A stretch of DNA of 64,000 nucleotides from Closterium sp. NIES-65 (Eukaryota; Streptophyta; Zygnematophyceae; Desmidiales; Closteriaceae): positions 1,426,001-1,490,000 of the forward strand of contig CANXME010002067.1 of assembly GCA_948144175.1 (NCBI GenBank), given 5' to 3'. The notes under the pieces were generated by a model. It was not told where the DNA came from. It searched no databases and worked only from the letters and a program-made list of their open reading frames with translations. Position 1 is the first letter of the stretch; each line of letters begins with the position of its first letter. The position numbers were made by a program, and so were the translations under genes. Of this stretch, positions 21,601 to 33,000 are shown piece by piece.

Positions 21601-24086
21601 GAAAGTGTGCTAGTTATGGGTCACCAGCAGGTCGCAAGTAGTGAGGCTGCTGGGTGCGAGGAGATTTCTACATCAAGGCGGTGTGCTCTGTGAGGGAGGT
21701 GGCAGGTCAGTGGCAGGTCAGTGGCAGGTCATGACGATCGATAGAAGCGAAAAGGGTGCAATGAGGGTGAAGAGGGCGAGGAGGGTGATCAGGGGGGATG
21801 GAATCGTGAAAGGTGATCTGGGAAGGTGATCTGGGAAGGTGATCTGGGAAGGTGATCTGGGAAGGCAGGGTGGCAGGAGGAGTAAGATGGAGTTCTTGGC
21901 TGGTGGCGACTGGGTGAGGCTGGCTGGAGGGGCTGTGGATGAGAGTGATGGCGACCCTAAAGGATTTATTCACTGCAAAATCGCTACACCTTTCCACCCA
22001 CCCGTTCCCCTCCACCCTTGCCACTGTACCCGTTCCCCTCCACCCTTGCCACTGTACCCGGTCCCCTCCCATCTGAAATCGTTGTTAGCTCGTGTTCCCT
22101 ACATGCATGCATCCCCTCCTCGCCGCGCCTCATGTCCGTTCTATCTCTCCCGTTGCTCCCTCCCGCCGTCCCCTGTTCCCTATGTTGCCTGTGCTTGTCT
22201 GCCCTCCCCTCCCCCCCTACCATAATGTCAGCAGTTTCATAAAACAAGCTCATTGTGCCATGCCATTTGTCTCATCCTGTTGTGGCCCTTGTTGACGTTT
22301 GAGGTATGAACGAAGCAAGTGTTCCTTCCTATCCTGGATGCTCGCTCTCGTCCCACCATCACCTTGATCCGCATGCATTTCTCCGTCTACCAATCACGAG
22401 CTCCACATCCTTCTCACTTCCACACAACTCTTCTCCCTTCTTCGCCATCACCTGCATCACCACCGACTGCTATCACCCACTCCCCCCTCCATGCCCCTCT
22501 CTCCCTCCTTTACCTGCTCCCATGTCTGCCTGTCCCTTCCTTCCTCCCACCCTCCACAACCCCATACCCCACCCCAACCTCACCACCTCGTCTCCCCCGC
22601 ATTCCCTCCTCCCCAGCCCCGACTACCTCACCCCCACCCTCCTCTGCTCTTTGTGGTTGGTTATGAGTGGCAGCAGAGAGCTGCTATACTCCAACTGTCT
22701 TTGAAGGATTGCACTCACCCAGGATTGCACTCCCCCCCAACTCCACGTACCCTTTCCCTGCCTCACCTCCTCCCCCTCACCACCCCCCACACCCTATCTC
22801 CCGCAGATGCTTTTAGAAGCCGCCTCGACATTATCATATGGCATGCAGTGAGGTGAGGCTCCCAGGGAGATGATGCTTGGAGCACGGGCATAGCTAGAAT
22901 GGCTGGATCGGGGATTATCAGCACTTCAATTCGCTCATGGTGAAAACATACGACATGTCGAGCCATATCAGCAGCCACATCTGAGTGCTTTAGGCAGCTG
23001 TGCAAGCACGCCTCATTCCATGGCTCATTCCCAACATGCAACCCATTGCTCGTCCCATCCCTGTTCTGCCGTATACCCATTTCCACTGTTCTCTTGATGC
23101 CCGTTACCTATATTGTGCAAAGAGTGAAGTTAAGTACAATGGGGTAGCCTTTCTGAAGCATGTCAATGTGTAGTGGTGAATGGTGGCGACACACAAGGGC
23201 CTTGAGGAGAGGAGGACGAGGTGTTTGCATCGCCGCAGCTCACACTGGGATACGTTCAAGGGAGATGCAGCTTGCAGGTCTTTGTCCTGCATGCATGCCA
23301 CTCGAATCAGTCGCTTCAAACTCCAGGGATTCAGCCCCTCTCCCTGTGTTGCCACCTGCTGCCATTCACAGCAGCCTGCTAGGGGAGGTGGACCACCTCA
23401 GGTGGTGTGAGAAAGATGTTTTGAGGGACAGGGGATGATTGTTAGGAGGGGCAAATATAATTGATGTTCTCAAGTGCGCTGCAGCATGCATCACATTTGC
23501 TCTATTCCCGTTCTCACGCAGGTCCACTTCTCTTTCCCATTTGTGCCGTCCGTGATTCCATCTCATCCCATGCCACGCCACCCACCCTTACATATCAGCC
23601 AACGCAATTTCCTCAAGGTAGCCATGGGAGTATGGGGCTCTGTATATAAAAGACGTACCATTGTCTCTTAAAGTGTTTATGCAATGTACGGGTAGCATTG
23701 TTTGATAGATATACTGGAGCATCATCATGTGACCACGATGCGGTTATCATGAATATTTGTGTCACGCTACGGTATTCCAGTTAGATCATACGGTACAATC
23801 CCTGCTTGTTGGGTATCACGGCAATACCGTTTTCACTGAATGATCATATATATATCCTAGGTAACATTCTGAAAGCTGTGAACAGAAGGGCATACACGAT
23901 TTTCCTACTCATGAAACATGCCCTATCCTCTGTGGAGGATATGTGCAGCCTGCACCCATAGGCACCCGAGCATGGCTAATGCAGCCTATCATACGCATGC
24001 CCTATAAAGAACAATATGAACGAACATAATCAGAATGTGGCTCTTACTAAGGTACTAATAATCCCTCTAAACATTACCTCAGGTAC
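21601..24086. other. Low-complexity and unassigned region left of the LRR fragment
   Basis: A 13-bp unit GGTGATCTGGGAA is repeated four times at about 21812-21863, and a roughly 27-bp C-rich unit is duplicated near 22002-22060. From 22320 to 22800 the plus strand is strongly C/T-rich. Two minus-strand open frames (22763-23086, 23104-23355) have mixed composition and could be exons of an unknown gene, but I see no motif. TATATAAA at 23643-23650 is a good TATA-like string with no assignable gene. In the original locus this would be the 3' flank of the LRR gene. Confidence 0.4.
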
Positions 24087-24092
24087 TTTATT
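24087..24092 (-). promoter_or_regulatory. AATAAA polyadenylation-like signal of the LRR fragment
   Basis: AATAAA on the minus strand, about 73 bases downstream of the LRR stop codon, in the position expected for the 3' UTR. It supports the view that 24165 is the true end of the LRR reading frame. Confidence 0.4.
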
Positions 24093-24164
24093 TGAAGGTA
24101 CGGTATGCCCTCTCCTTTGAGAAGAGGATATGTATAGGCAGGCACTATTCACAATGAAACGCAA

Positions 24165-24311
24165 TCACCATGGCATGCCGGTTTTGAACCTGAAAATTGT
24201 CAGCCCATGCATGTCTAGGAGGCCATAGCGCAGTGCACGTGACATGCCCTCAATTGCTTGCTTACACCCCTTGACATTCAAGTGTTGCAGCGCCTTCAGT
24301 TGAGTCAAATC
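24165..24311 (-). pseudogene. C-terminal coding end of the split LRR gene
   Basis: Read on the minus strand from GATTT (24307-24311), the sequence continues LTQLKALQHLNVKGCKQAIE and ends MPW-stop (TGA at 24165-24167). This is a leucine-rich-repeat continuation. Placed after the plus-strand fragment ending at 29344, with the 5-bp GATTT counted once, the frame is kept and the LPED-LTQLKALQ join gives a normal LRR. The fragment directly abuts the 5' LTR of Copia-1 at 24312. It is therefore the 3' exon part of the same gene, cut off by the insertion and now in opposite orientation to the rest. Confidence 0.88.
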
Positions 24312-24874
24312 TGTTAGAGGGCCCTACGACAGCAAGGGCCCTCGACGACCTTTGACTTGGCAGGTCGGCGCCTAACGACTGAGTCTACTCGGCACCGACG
24401 CACGAGTTCGGTGGCGGTCATTAGTGACTACGGGTGACTGTGAGCTACTGCAGCGAACTCGGCGGAATCGGTGCTAGGAATGACGAGTCTTGGGGGTCGT
24501 AGGTGCCTTGCTTGTGAGGCATGCTGCTCACTTGCTGTGTTGGCAGGAGTAGCGTGCACGGTGAGACATTCCGGTGCCGAGTTGGGTTGGAAATGTGCGG
24601 GGCTCGTTCACCCACCTCACAGCACTTTCGTGTGGGTTGGGTTACTCGCAGCGCCACGCAACAATTGTGCAACTCTTGCTTGCCTATATATGTTTGTGTT
24701 TGCTTGTGTGTTTGATAGTTGATATTGCAATTCTACTTGGCCCAAATGCTACTTCAATTCTCACAAAGTCCTTAGAGGCAAACGCTACCAAAACTCTACC
24801 AAGTTGCTGGCGCAACATCATTCCCATAGCAGAGACTCTCTCGCTATCGCTACGCTCTCTAATATATTCCTTCA
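24312..24874 (+). repeat. Copia-1 5' LTR
   Basis: This 563-bp LTR starts TGTTAGAGGG and ends ATATTCCTTCA. It is preceded by AAATC (target duplication) rather than a polypurine tract and followed by a primer-binding site, so it is a 5' LTR. A TATATATG string near 24685 could be its promoter. Compared with 29345-29908 on the opposite strand it shows about 14 substitutions and one 1-bp indel by eye (about 2.5%). Confidence 0.93.
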
Positions 24875-24892
24875 TGGTGCGGTGAGCGTGGA
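24875..24892 (+). promoter_or_regulatory. Copia-1 primer-binding site (non-initiator tRNA)
   Basis: TGGTGCGGTGAGCGTGGA directly follows the LTR. The same 18 bases follow the LTR end of Copia-3 at 59040-59057, although the two LTRs are unrelated in sequence, so it is functionally conserved. The complement fits a tRNA 3' end: CCA, discriminator A, acceptor strand TCACCGC, T-stem CACGC with the invariant C61. The primer would be a tRNA beginning GCGGTGA. It is not the usual initiator-Met site; I cannot name the tRNA. Confidence 0.8.
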
Positions 24893-25929
24893 ACGAACAC
24901 GCATAGATTTCCGTCGTCGTTGATATTCGCGTTCGTATACTCGCCTTGGCATGCGGCGTTAGTGAAGGGCGCTTATTTATCTAAGTTGAACCTCTCTTGA
25001 TTTCCCTCCAGTTACGTTCTCGGACCCAAGGATAGGGCGTTTGGTAATTTATTACCACTCATCTGAGGACCCTTGTGAGGTGACCCCAAGACGAGGGATT
25101 TAAGGAAGGGGCACTTTATTTTAATTTGTGGTACCTTATAGAGACGTCGTAGAGGATGAGTACAGAGGAGGCAAACGTGGAGGTCGGTAATTTGCGCGCA
25201 GTCATCAGATGCCCACACCCATCCCCACCCCTCTCATGCCCACCCTTCCCTTGCTCCGTACCTGTTTTTTTGGCTCAGGCACATGTGCGGCCACTCGTGC
25301 ACCTCTCTCTTTGCGCCTACTTCTTCTGTCCCTACCCCTACTGTCACTGCTGCTGCCATTGCCGGAGCTGCCCCTGCTGCCTCTGCCAGTGTTCCTTCCT
25401 CAGGCACAAGACCCCCACAACCTCCGTCCCAATCCCCCCACTCCTCTCACTAGCAGGTCCACCAACCGGCCCACTCTCTCGCTCCCCTCTGCTACACACC
25501 AATGCCAGGCATGCGACAGCAAACCCTACAGCACGTGCGGCATCTTGCTTAGTTGACGGCTTCTAATCTTGATTCAACCCCCATGCATACACTTCCAATT
25601 GTGTGTTGTCGAGCTCGCTTAGCCGTACGATATTAGCAACTTCTATGAGTTTCATTGTCCATTTAGGTATCTGCACTTCAACAAGTTTGGTGTAACGATT
25701 TCTCATTTCCCATTACACTAAATACATAAAAAATAATGATTTGGAAACCCATTTTCCAGAGTAAAAGCTGGGGACGTCAATAGAGGATGCTCATGATGCA
25801 GAGAACGATGAGAAGGGTACGGGAGGGCCAGGATGGGATGGAGTGGGTGTGAACGTCACGCAAATAAGGAGATCGGCAGTACAGGGAGGAGGGCATTAGG
25901 GGGAATGCATACGATTCAACACACCCTCT
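24893..25929 (+). mobile_element. Copia-1 leader and possible start of gag
   Basis: From the primer-binding site an untranslated leader of about 260 bp runs to ATG at 25156 (MSTEEANVEVGNLRAV), a plausible gag start. A C/T-rich Pro/Ser/Ala-coding stretch to about 25560 follows. No gag core, zinc knuckle or pol is present on this strand. The matching pol half lies inverted at 30071-33860. From 25570 to 25929 I see AT-richer sequence with no gene. Confidence 0.5.
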
Positions 25930-26375
25930 AGATATTTTATTGCCGGGGTGGGAGGGACTGAAAGAGGATCGAAGGGGCTGGAAGGGGATGGGATGAGAGG
26001 GGTTTGAAGGGGATGGGATGAGAGGGGTTTGAAGGGGATGGGATGAGAAGGGCTGGAAGGGGATGGGATGAGAGGTTTTGAAGGGGATGGGATGAGAAGG
26101 GCTGGAAGGGGATGGGATGAGAGGGGTTTGAAGGGGATGGGATGAGAAGGGCTGGAAGGGGATGGGATGAGAGGGGTTTGAAGGGGATGGGATGAGAGGG
26201 GTTTGAAGGGGATGGGATGAGAGGGGTTTGAAGGGGATGGGATGAGAAAGTCTGGAAGGGGATGGGATGAGAGGGGTTTGAAGGGGATGGGATGAGAAGG
26301 GCTGGAAGGGGATGGGATGAGAGGGGTTTGAAGGGGATGGGATGAGAGGGGTTTGAAGGGGATGGGATGAGAGGT
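25930..26375. repeat. 25-bp G-rich tandem array
   Basis: About 17 copies of a 25-bp unit composed of GAAGGGGATGGGATGAGA plus GGGGTTT, alternating with a shorter GGGCTG variant. The 25-residue periodicity of the minus-strand open frames confirms the unit length. It lies at the proposed left inversion breakpoint. Confidence 0.9.
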
Positions 26376-26459
26376 GATGCGAAGGCAAGGAAGAGAGATG
26401 AATAGGTAGGGATAGCTGATGCATAGGTAGGGAAAGGAGATGCATAGGAGGTGGAAGGA

Positions 26460-26870
26460 CGAATATGGTTCAAAGAAATGAGTGATGGGGAGGTGGGAAG
26501 GGGAGATGGGGAGCGGGATGGGGAAACGGGGAGGCGGGAAGGGGTAATGGGGAGCGGGAAGGGGAAGCAGGGAGGTGGGAATGAGTAATGGGGAGGCGGG
26601 AAGGGGAAATGAGGCGGCGGGAAGGGGAAATGGGGAGCTGGAAGGGGAAACGGGAGGCGGGAAGGGGAATTGGGGAGGCAGGAAGGGGAAACGGGGAGGC
26701 AGGAAGGGGTAATGGGGAGAAGGAAGGGGAATTAGGGAGGCGGGAAGGGGAAACGGGGAGGCGGGAAGGGGTAATGGGGAGCGGAAAGGGGAAACGGGGA
26801 GGGGGGAACGCAAATTGGGGTGGCGAGAATGGGAAACGAGGAGGCGGGATGGTGTTGGGAGCTCCCGTTT
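26460..26870. repeat. G/A-rich minisatellite (GGCGGGAAGGGGAAACGGGGA type)
   Basis: About 18 degenerate units of roughly 20-25 bp built on AGGCGGGAAGGGGAAACGGG, with many GGGG runs on the plus strand. It is distinct from the 25-bp array just before it. Minus-strand Pro/Phe-rich open frames over it are compositional. Confidence 0.85.
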
Positions 26871-27251
26871 CTGCAGTCGTTCGCGACCTCAAGTGCAGCT
26901 GCCGAGGCTAGTGCGGAAACGTGGTAGCGAGGCTGTGCGATCGAGCCGTGACTGTGATTGTCCGTGTTCGGCAGTTTGAGACGACGTGACGGACGACGAG
27001 GCGAGGCCATGAGGGAAGGTCCGGCGGGATCGCTGCGTGAGAGGGCAAAACTGAAGTTGGCTTATCCCTATAATTTTACTAAAATGCCCCACGCGTCTAG
27101 GTTTGTGTCAGAAACGGGGGTAATTTTCGCTGGCGGTTGAGTCGCGTGCTTAGCTACGTATTATGCTGCCTGTAGAGCCTAGTGGGGTAGATCTCTCAAA
27201 GGCTGGATTTCGTATACTTTTGTAGACCCAAAAGTTTTGAATCACCTGTGA
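26871..27251. other. 5' flank of the LRR fragment
   Basis: Complex sequence between the minisatellite and the LRR open frame. Short open frames are present on both strands, with no motif. It probably contains intron or upstream exon sequence of the LRR gene, because the LRR frame opens at 27252 without a convincing ATG. Confidence 0.35.
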
Positions 27252-29344
27252 GTGCTGGGAGTCCGAGGGATATCCCTCCCTTGTAGAGCAAGTGAACTGG
27301 CTGTAATAGGGTTACCAATCTTTCAAATTTCAAAACTTTTGAACCTCCCTCATTCGAATGTATACAAAAGCTTTAAGCGTCAGGTCACTAGTCTCTCAGT
27401 CCAAGAAAACCAATTCGTATTTCGTCAAGATTTGGCGAACGCAGTGGCGCTTCTCGACAACCTCGCGAATCTTCATCTGAGCGACGGAAGTGTCAAGATG
27501 ATGGACAACGCTTTCCTCCCTTGCCTTGCTTCGTCACGGCCTAAACTGAAAGCTCTTCACATGGGTCGCAGGATCACACCAACGGAGTGTGGAGGAAGCA
27601 AGGATGAGCACCCAATTACTCAAGTTGGCTTGGATGATTTTTTCTTGAAGTGCACTCAGCTGGAGGAGATTTCGCTTCACTGCCTTCATGAGAATACCAG
27701 GTTGCCGGATTCTTTCTTTCAGCTGCAGCATATCCACACGGTTCTTCTAACCGACGTTTCAGCCTTGACACTTCATCGATTTGCAGTGCTATCGTCTCTC
27801 ACTTCTCTCCATATTGCAGTCCAGAAGTTGACGCGCCAGCAACTGTCAAGCCTCGCTCGCATCCCAAGGCTCTCCATACTTTCAATCTCCAGTGAAATTT
27901 GCCTACTTAAGAATACTTCATCATTTGCAACTTTTCCAGCTGCTCAAGTACCTCATCTGAAGACTCTCGAGTTCCTGTCCGCGAGTCCTGATTTCGCTTC
28001 AATGTTTTATACAGGATCACCGTGCATCCGTCTAGAACAGCTCGTGATCACCAATTCTGCCAACCTCCGGCGCATTCCTGATGAATTCGGGGAGCTGTTA
28101 CCAATTCTGCGTGAGCTGACCATTCGGGATTGTTCCGAGCTTGACCAACTCCCCGATAGCATCACTTCCCTGAGTGCATTGGAGTGCTTGTCCATCATTG
28201 GGTGCATCCGGCTTCACAGCCTTAACGACTTCGGAGAGCTTCCTTCCCTCAAGTCACTGGTGCTGCACACCCTGCGTGGTTTAAACCCACCTGAATCCCT
28301 TTGCCAAGCAACTTCTCTGGAGACGCTGTCGCTGCATTGCTGTGGCCACATGCGACTGCCAGCAGAGTTCTGGAGTCTAACATCTCTCAAGACACTGAGC
28401 TTCGAGCACTATATTAAGATGGTGCTTCCAGATAGGATTGGGTGGCTCAGTAACCTCGAGACTCTTCACTTACACAGCTTCAGGGAGCAGTTTCCCCCTT
28501 CATTCACGCAGCTGGTTTGTTTTACAAGTTTTGAGCTTTCCAAGTGCTCAGTTGTCAAGCTCCCGGAGGGTCTGTACAAGTTGAGTAACCTGCAGCATTT
28601 CTGCATTCGTCAATGTTTTGCTCTGAAAAAGATTCCAGGTTCTATTACACGGCTCACGAGGCTCACAACCCTGATTGTTGAATGTTGTGGCCGGCTTTCT
28701 GTGCTGCCACGAAGGCTAGGGAGCCTTGGGTAGCTAAAGAGGTTGCAGGTAACAGGGTGCAAAGGGCTGTGTGAGTTTCCTATGTCATTGCCACTCTCCC
28801 TTGAGGTCCTGATTTGGGACGAGAATGGCAAGACAAATTCGCACACTCGGATATTACTGCCGTCCCGTTTGAGGCACTTGAAGTTGGAGTTGGCTGACAA
28901 TTTTGACAAGCTTTCTAATTCCTTGGACCCGCTTTCTTGGCTCCAAGACTTTATTATCTGGAATGTTGGAAGGATTCGGACCCTTCCAGGAAGCATTGGT
29001 TCCTCATTGCTGCAGCTGCGAAATCTGCAGATATGCCACTTCAAGGAGCTGCCAGAAATGGTATCACAGCTCCAACACCTGACATCGTTGAAGGTCAATG
29101 CACGCAAGATGGCTGCTATACCCGATGGCATTGGTGCATTATCCAGGCTCCGTCAGCTGGATATGTCGGGGTGTAATGCCCTGCAGCAACTACCACCTTC
29201 GTTGACACAGCTTCGCTTCCTCTGCATGCTTAAGCTTGAGAGAACATCCATCAGCTCACTTCCTCCCGGGTTTGCACAGCTGACACGGCTGAGGATTCTC
29301 AGCCTGCTGGGCTGCGTGCGATTGAAGGCCTTGCCAGAGGATTT
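27252..29344 (+). pseudogene. Plant-type LRR protein gene, N-terminal part (interrupted)
   Basis: This frame of about 697 codons is made of leucine-rich repeats of the plant disease-resistance style, for example LPDSITSLSALECLSIIGC, LPSLKSLVLHTLRGL and LPPGFAQLTRLRILSLLGC. Such repeats mediate protein recognition, often as the C-terminal domain of NLR immune receptors; no NB-ARC or TIR is visible here, so the class is unproven. There is no good ATG near 27252; an upstream exon is likely. An in-frame TAG at 28731-28733 interrupts SLG-stop-LKRL (probably a former CAG). The frame is cut at 29344 by the Copia-1 LTR, directly after GATTT. The last 48 codons lie at 24165-24311 on the other strand. 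It is non-functional as assembled. Confidence 0.9.
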
Positions 29345-29908
29345 TGAAGGAATATATTAGAGAGCGTAGTGATGGCGAGAGAGTCTCTGCTATGGGAATG
29401 ATGTTGCGCCAGCAACTTGGTAGATTTTTGGTAGCGTTTGCCTCTAAGGACTATGTGAGAATTGAAGTAGCATTTGGGCCAAGTAGAATTGCAATATCAA
29501 CTATCAAACACTCAAGCAAACACAAACATATATAGGCAAGCAAGAGTTGCACAAATGTTGCGTGGCGCTGCGAGTAACCCAACCCACAAGAAAGTGCTGT
29601 GCAGGTGGGTGAACGAGCCCCGCACATTTCCAACCCAACTCGGCACCGGAATGTCTCACCGTGCACGCCACTCCTGCCAACACAGCAAGTGAGCGGCATG
29701 CCTCACAAGCAAGGCACCTACGACCCCCAAGACTCGTCATTTTTAGCACTGATTCCGCCGAGTTTGCTGCAGTAGCTCACAGTCACCCGTAGTCACTAAT
29801 GACCGCCACCGAACTCGTGCGTCGGTGCCGAGTAGACTCAGTCGTTAGGCGCCGACCTGCCAAGTCAAAGGTCATCGAGGGCCCTTGCTGTCGTAGGGCC
29901 CTCTAACA
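29345..29908 (-). repeat. Copia-1 3' LTR
   Basis: A 564-bp LTR on the minus strand with TG...CA ends, reading TGTTAG...CCTTCA. On the element strand the bases before it are GGCAGGGGAG, a polypurine tract, so this is the 3' LTR. The base context on its outer side is GATTT (29340-29344), the reverse complement of AAATC next to the 5' LTR at 24307-24311, meaning one insertion event. It ends the LRR frame. Confidence 0.93.
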
Positions 29909-30070
29909 CTCCCCTGCCATACTACAGCAAGGCCCTTTATAATCACAGGGCATGCATACACACATACACACCAAAACAAAGGGATACACACAAACGAAAC
30001 ACGCTCAAAGTGTAAACACGCACCGCACCAGCCATGGATAGGCCATGTCACCATCCACATCATGGAGTGT
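29909..30070 (-). other. Copia-1 3' untranslated segment with polypurine tract
   Basis: Between the RNase H stop (30071) and the 3' LTR. The ten bases nearest the LTR read GGCAGGGGAG on the element strand, the expected plus-strand primer. Nothing else is recognised. Confidence 0.75.
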
Positions 30071-33000
30071 CTAGGTCTCACTCCCCTCGCTCGAGAGCCG
30101 CACCTGCCCCACAGCCTCGAAGCAACGACTCAAGGCGGGGAAATGCAATGCCTTCGTGAGGTAGTCATCAGGCTGCTCGCTCGTAGGGATGTACTGCAGC
30201 TGCAGCTTCCTGCGCTTGACCATGTGCTGCAGCCACATGTGACGACGCTCCATGTGCTTGAGGCTCCCCTTGAGCCCCATGCCACCTGCCACTGAAATGG
30301 CGGAGGAGTTGTCCACAAAGAGAGTCGTGGGCTCCTCACTCCTCAGCAGTTGAAACTCTGCCAGCAGGAAGCGCAGCCTGCGCGCCTCCTTCCCAGCCTC
30401 CACAGCAGCAACGTTCTCAGACTCGGTGGAGGAGAGGGTGGCGCAACGAATCCTCTGGCTCGCCCATGAGACAGCAGCACCCCCGAGCACGAAGACATAG
30501 CCACCTGTGCTGGTCCTGTTCTACTTGTCCCCTGCATCATCAGCATCGGCGTAGCCCACCAGCTCCAAGGACTCCGGCCCACCACCAAACTCCAGCGCCA
30601 CATCCCTGCTCCCCACCAAGTACGTCAAGCACCGGTCCAACTCCTTCCTGTGCTGATCACTCTGCACAGTCTGGCCCGACCCCAGCTTGCTGCAGGCGAA
30701 CGAGATGTCAAGACGGGTGGTACAGGCCGCGAACTGCAAGGATCCCACCGTCTGCCTGTACTCCTCCTCCTGGCGAGACAGCCATCCCACATCCTCGAAG
30801 TTCTGCACACTAAAAGGGTCAGAGGAAAGAGGGGTGTGAGGCACTCGCAGCGCTGCTCCCCGTCAAAGAAGCGCCCATGGACCTTGTCCACATAGGCCCC
30901 CTGGTGCAGCCACAGCCTCCTCGTGGGCCTGTCCCGAATCAGCTGCAACCCCAGACATTTCTCCACAGGGCTAATCTCCCGCGGCTGAAAGGCACTCTGC
31001 AGCAGGTCACGCAGCTCCGCTAGCATGCTTTGACTGCGGCTGGCAGCAAGCAGGTCATCCACATACACCAGCAGCCAGCACATCTCCCCCTCAGCATCAG
31101 TCTTGAAGTGCAGAGCCTCATCCACCTTGCTCTTCTTCCATCCATCCCCAAGCAGCACCCCATCCAAGGCCTCATACCATAGCATCGGGCTCTGCTTGAG
31201 CCCATACAGACTCTTCACCAACTTACAGACACGAGGAGTCCCATCCTCGTAGTAGCTCGGCTGCTCCATGTAAAGGTCTCGGTCCAGCACGCCATGGAGG
31301 AACGCGTTCTTCACATCGGGCTGCATCAGGTCCAAATCAAGTGCAGCTGCAATCGCCAGAAGCACACGCGCCGTCACATAGCTTCCCACAGGGGCGTACG
31401 TCTCCTCATAGTCCACCCCTGCCACCTGCGTGAATCCCTTCACCACCAGCCTCGCCTTCTCACGCTCCACTATCCCATCAGGTCGGAACTTGGTGTTCAA
31501 AATCCAGCGGTTCTTCATCACATTCACCCCTGGCGGACGCGGAACCAACTCCCACGTCCCCTGCTCAATCAAGCTCCGCATCTCCTCATCCATCGCCTCC
31601 TTCATCTTGTCTCCCTTCCAGCAGCCCAAGGCCTCCTTCACTGTCATTTTTGCTATGTCCCACTGCCTCTCAGGATCAGCTGCCACGTCCGGGTCCAGGT
31701 TAGTCCACTCCTCGTCCTCCTCCTCGTCATCCAAGCCCACTAGCTCAACCACTACAGCCCAAGCGTATCGAACAGGCGGGACACCACGAGTGATGCGAGT
31801 GGAACGACGCAGTGGTGCAGTGGTTGTCCCAGAAACCAACACATGACCACCATCTCTAATTCCCCATATCTCCTGCTCCCCTGTCTGCGGCTCCCCTGTT
31901 TGCTGCTCCCCAATCTGCTGCTCCCCTGTCTGCTGCTCCCCAATCTGCTGCTCCCCTGTCTGCTGCTCCCCTGTCTCCTGCCCCCCACTCTGCTGTACTC
32001 CATCCATACTGCTCTCGTCCTGCAGCTGCTCAGTCTCAAGGCGCTGCCCGTCGGTGATCTCCACAGACGGTGGCACCTCCATCCCCCCCTCACCAACGGG
32101 CGGCGCCGTGGAAGACGAAGAAGAGGGCGGAGCAGGTGCATGAGGGATGGAGGGTGGAAGGGGAGATGGAATAACAGGAGGAGGAGGGGAAGCCAAGGGG
32201 TGTGAGGAGGAAGAAGGCGGGGCAGGGGGAATCACACGAGGGTAGACTGAAGGCGGAGGTGGGGTGGGGACTGAGGTAGGGACATAGGGCATAGCAGGAG
32301 GTGCGACCACCTCCTCCTCCTCCTCCGCCTCCTTGAGAGTGATCGGGAAGAGTGAGGGAAGGGGCTCATAGGGCATCGAACGCCCCCCATGCTCCTGCTG
32401 ATGCCAAGCCTTCCATCCTGCTAGGGACATGGTCTCATAGAACACAGCTTCCACAGTGGTGATGAGGCGGTTGGACTCCAAGTCCAGCACGGTCCAGCCC
32501 TTGCTCGCATCTGACACACCCAAGTGCAACCCCCAGCGAGCCTTAGGCGCCAGCTTCCCCCCACGCTGCGACTGTGGTACCATGTACTGCAGCATGCAGC
32601 CCCAAACATGCACCATACTGACATCAGGTTTGCGTCGGAAGGCGAGCTCGTACGGCGTCACACCAGAGGGTAGTGAGGCGTGCTCCACGCGGTTGCGCAC
32701 CCAGACGGCCTGAGCCAACGCCAGGTGCCACCAGTGATGCTGCACACCCATGTGCAGCAACATCGTCCGCACCGCCTCCACAATGCTGCGCATCTCCCTC
32801 TCGGCCATCCCGTTCTGCTCCGGCGTGTACGGGCATGTGAGGTCATGGATGATGCCTTTACCGTCGTGCCCCAGGAACTCGCCACCCCGATCAGTGCGCA
32901 CCGCCTGCACCGTGGTCTTGCACTGTCACTCTGCCATCGGGAGCCACTTCTGGAACGCCGCCAGCGCATCACTCTTCTGGGCCAAAGGGTAGGCCCAGAC

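Noticed and set aside
15646..21693. Many long open frames over the satellite (up to 393 codons, HDSAR / MIQPG / LNHAW / AESCL repeats)
   Set aside because: They arise from a 15-bp period that keeps four frames open at once on both strands. There is no start context, domain or unique sequence.
25777..26892. Minus-strand Pro/Ser-rich frames (222-305 codons) as proline-rich proteins
   Set aside because: They follow 25-bp and about 20-25-bp minisatellites with 25-residue periodicity in all three frames.
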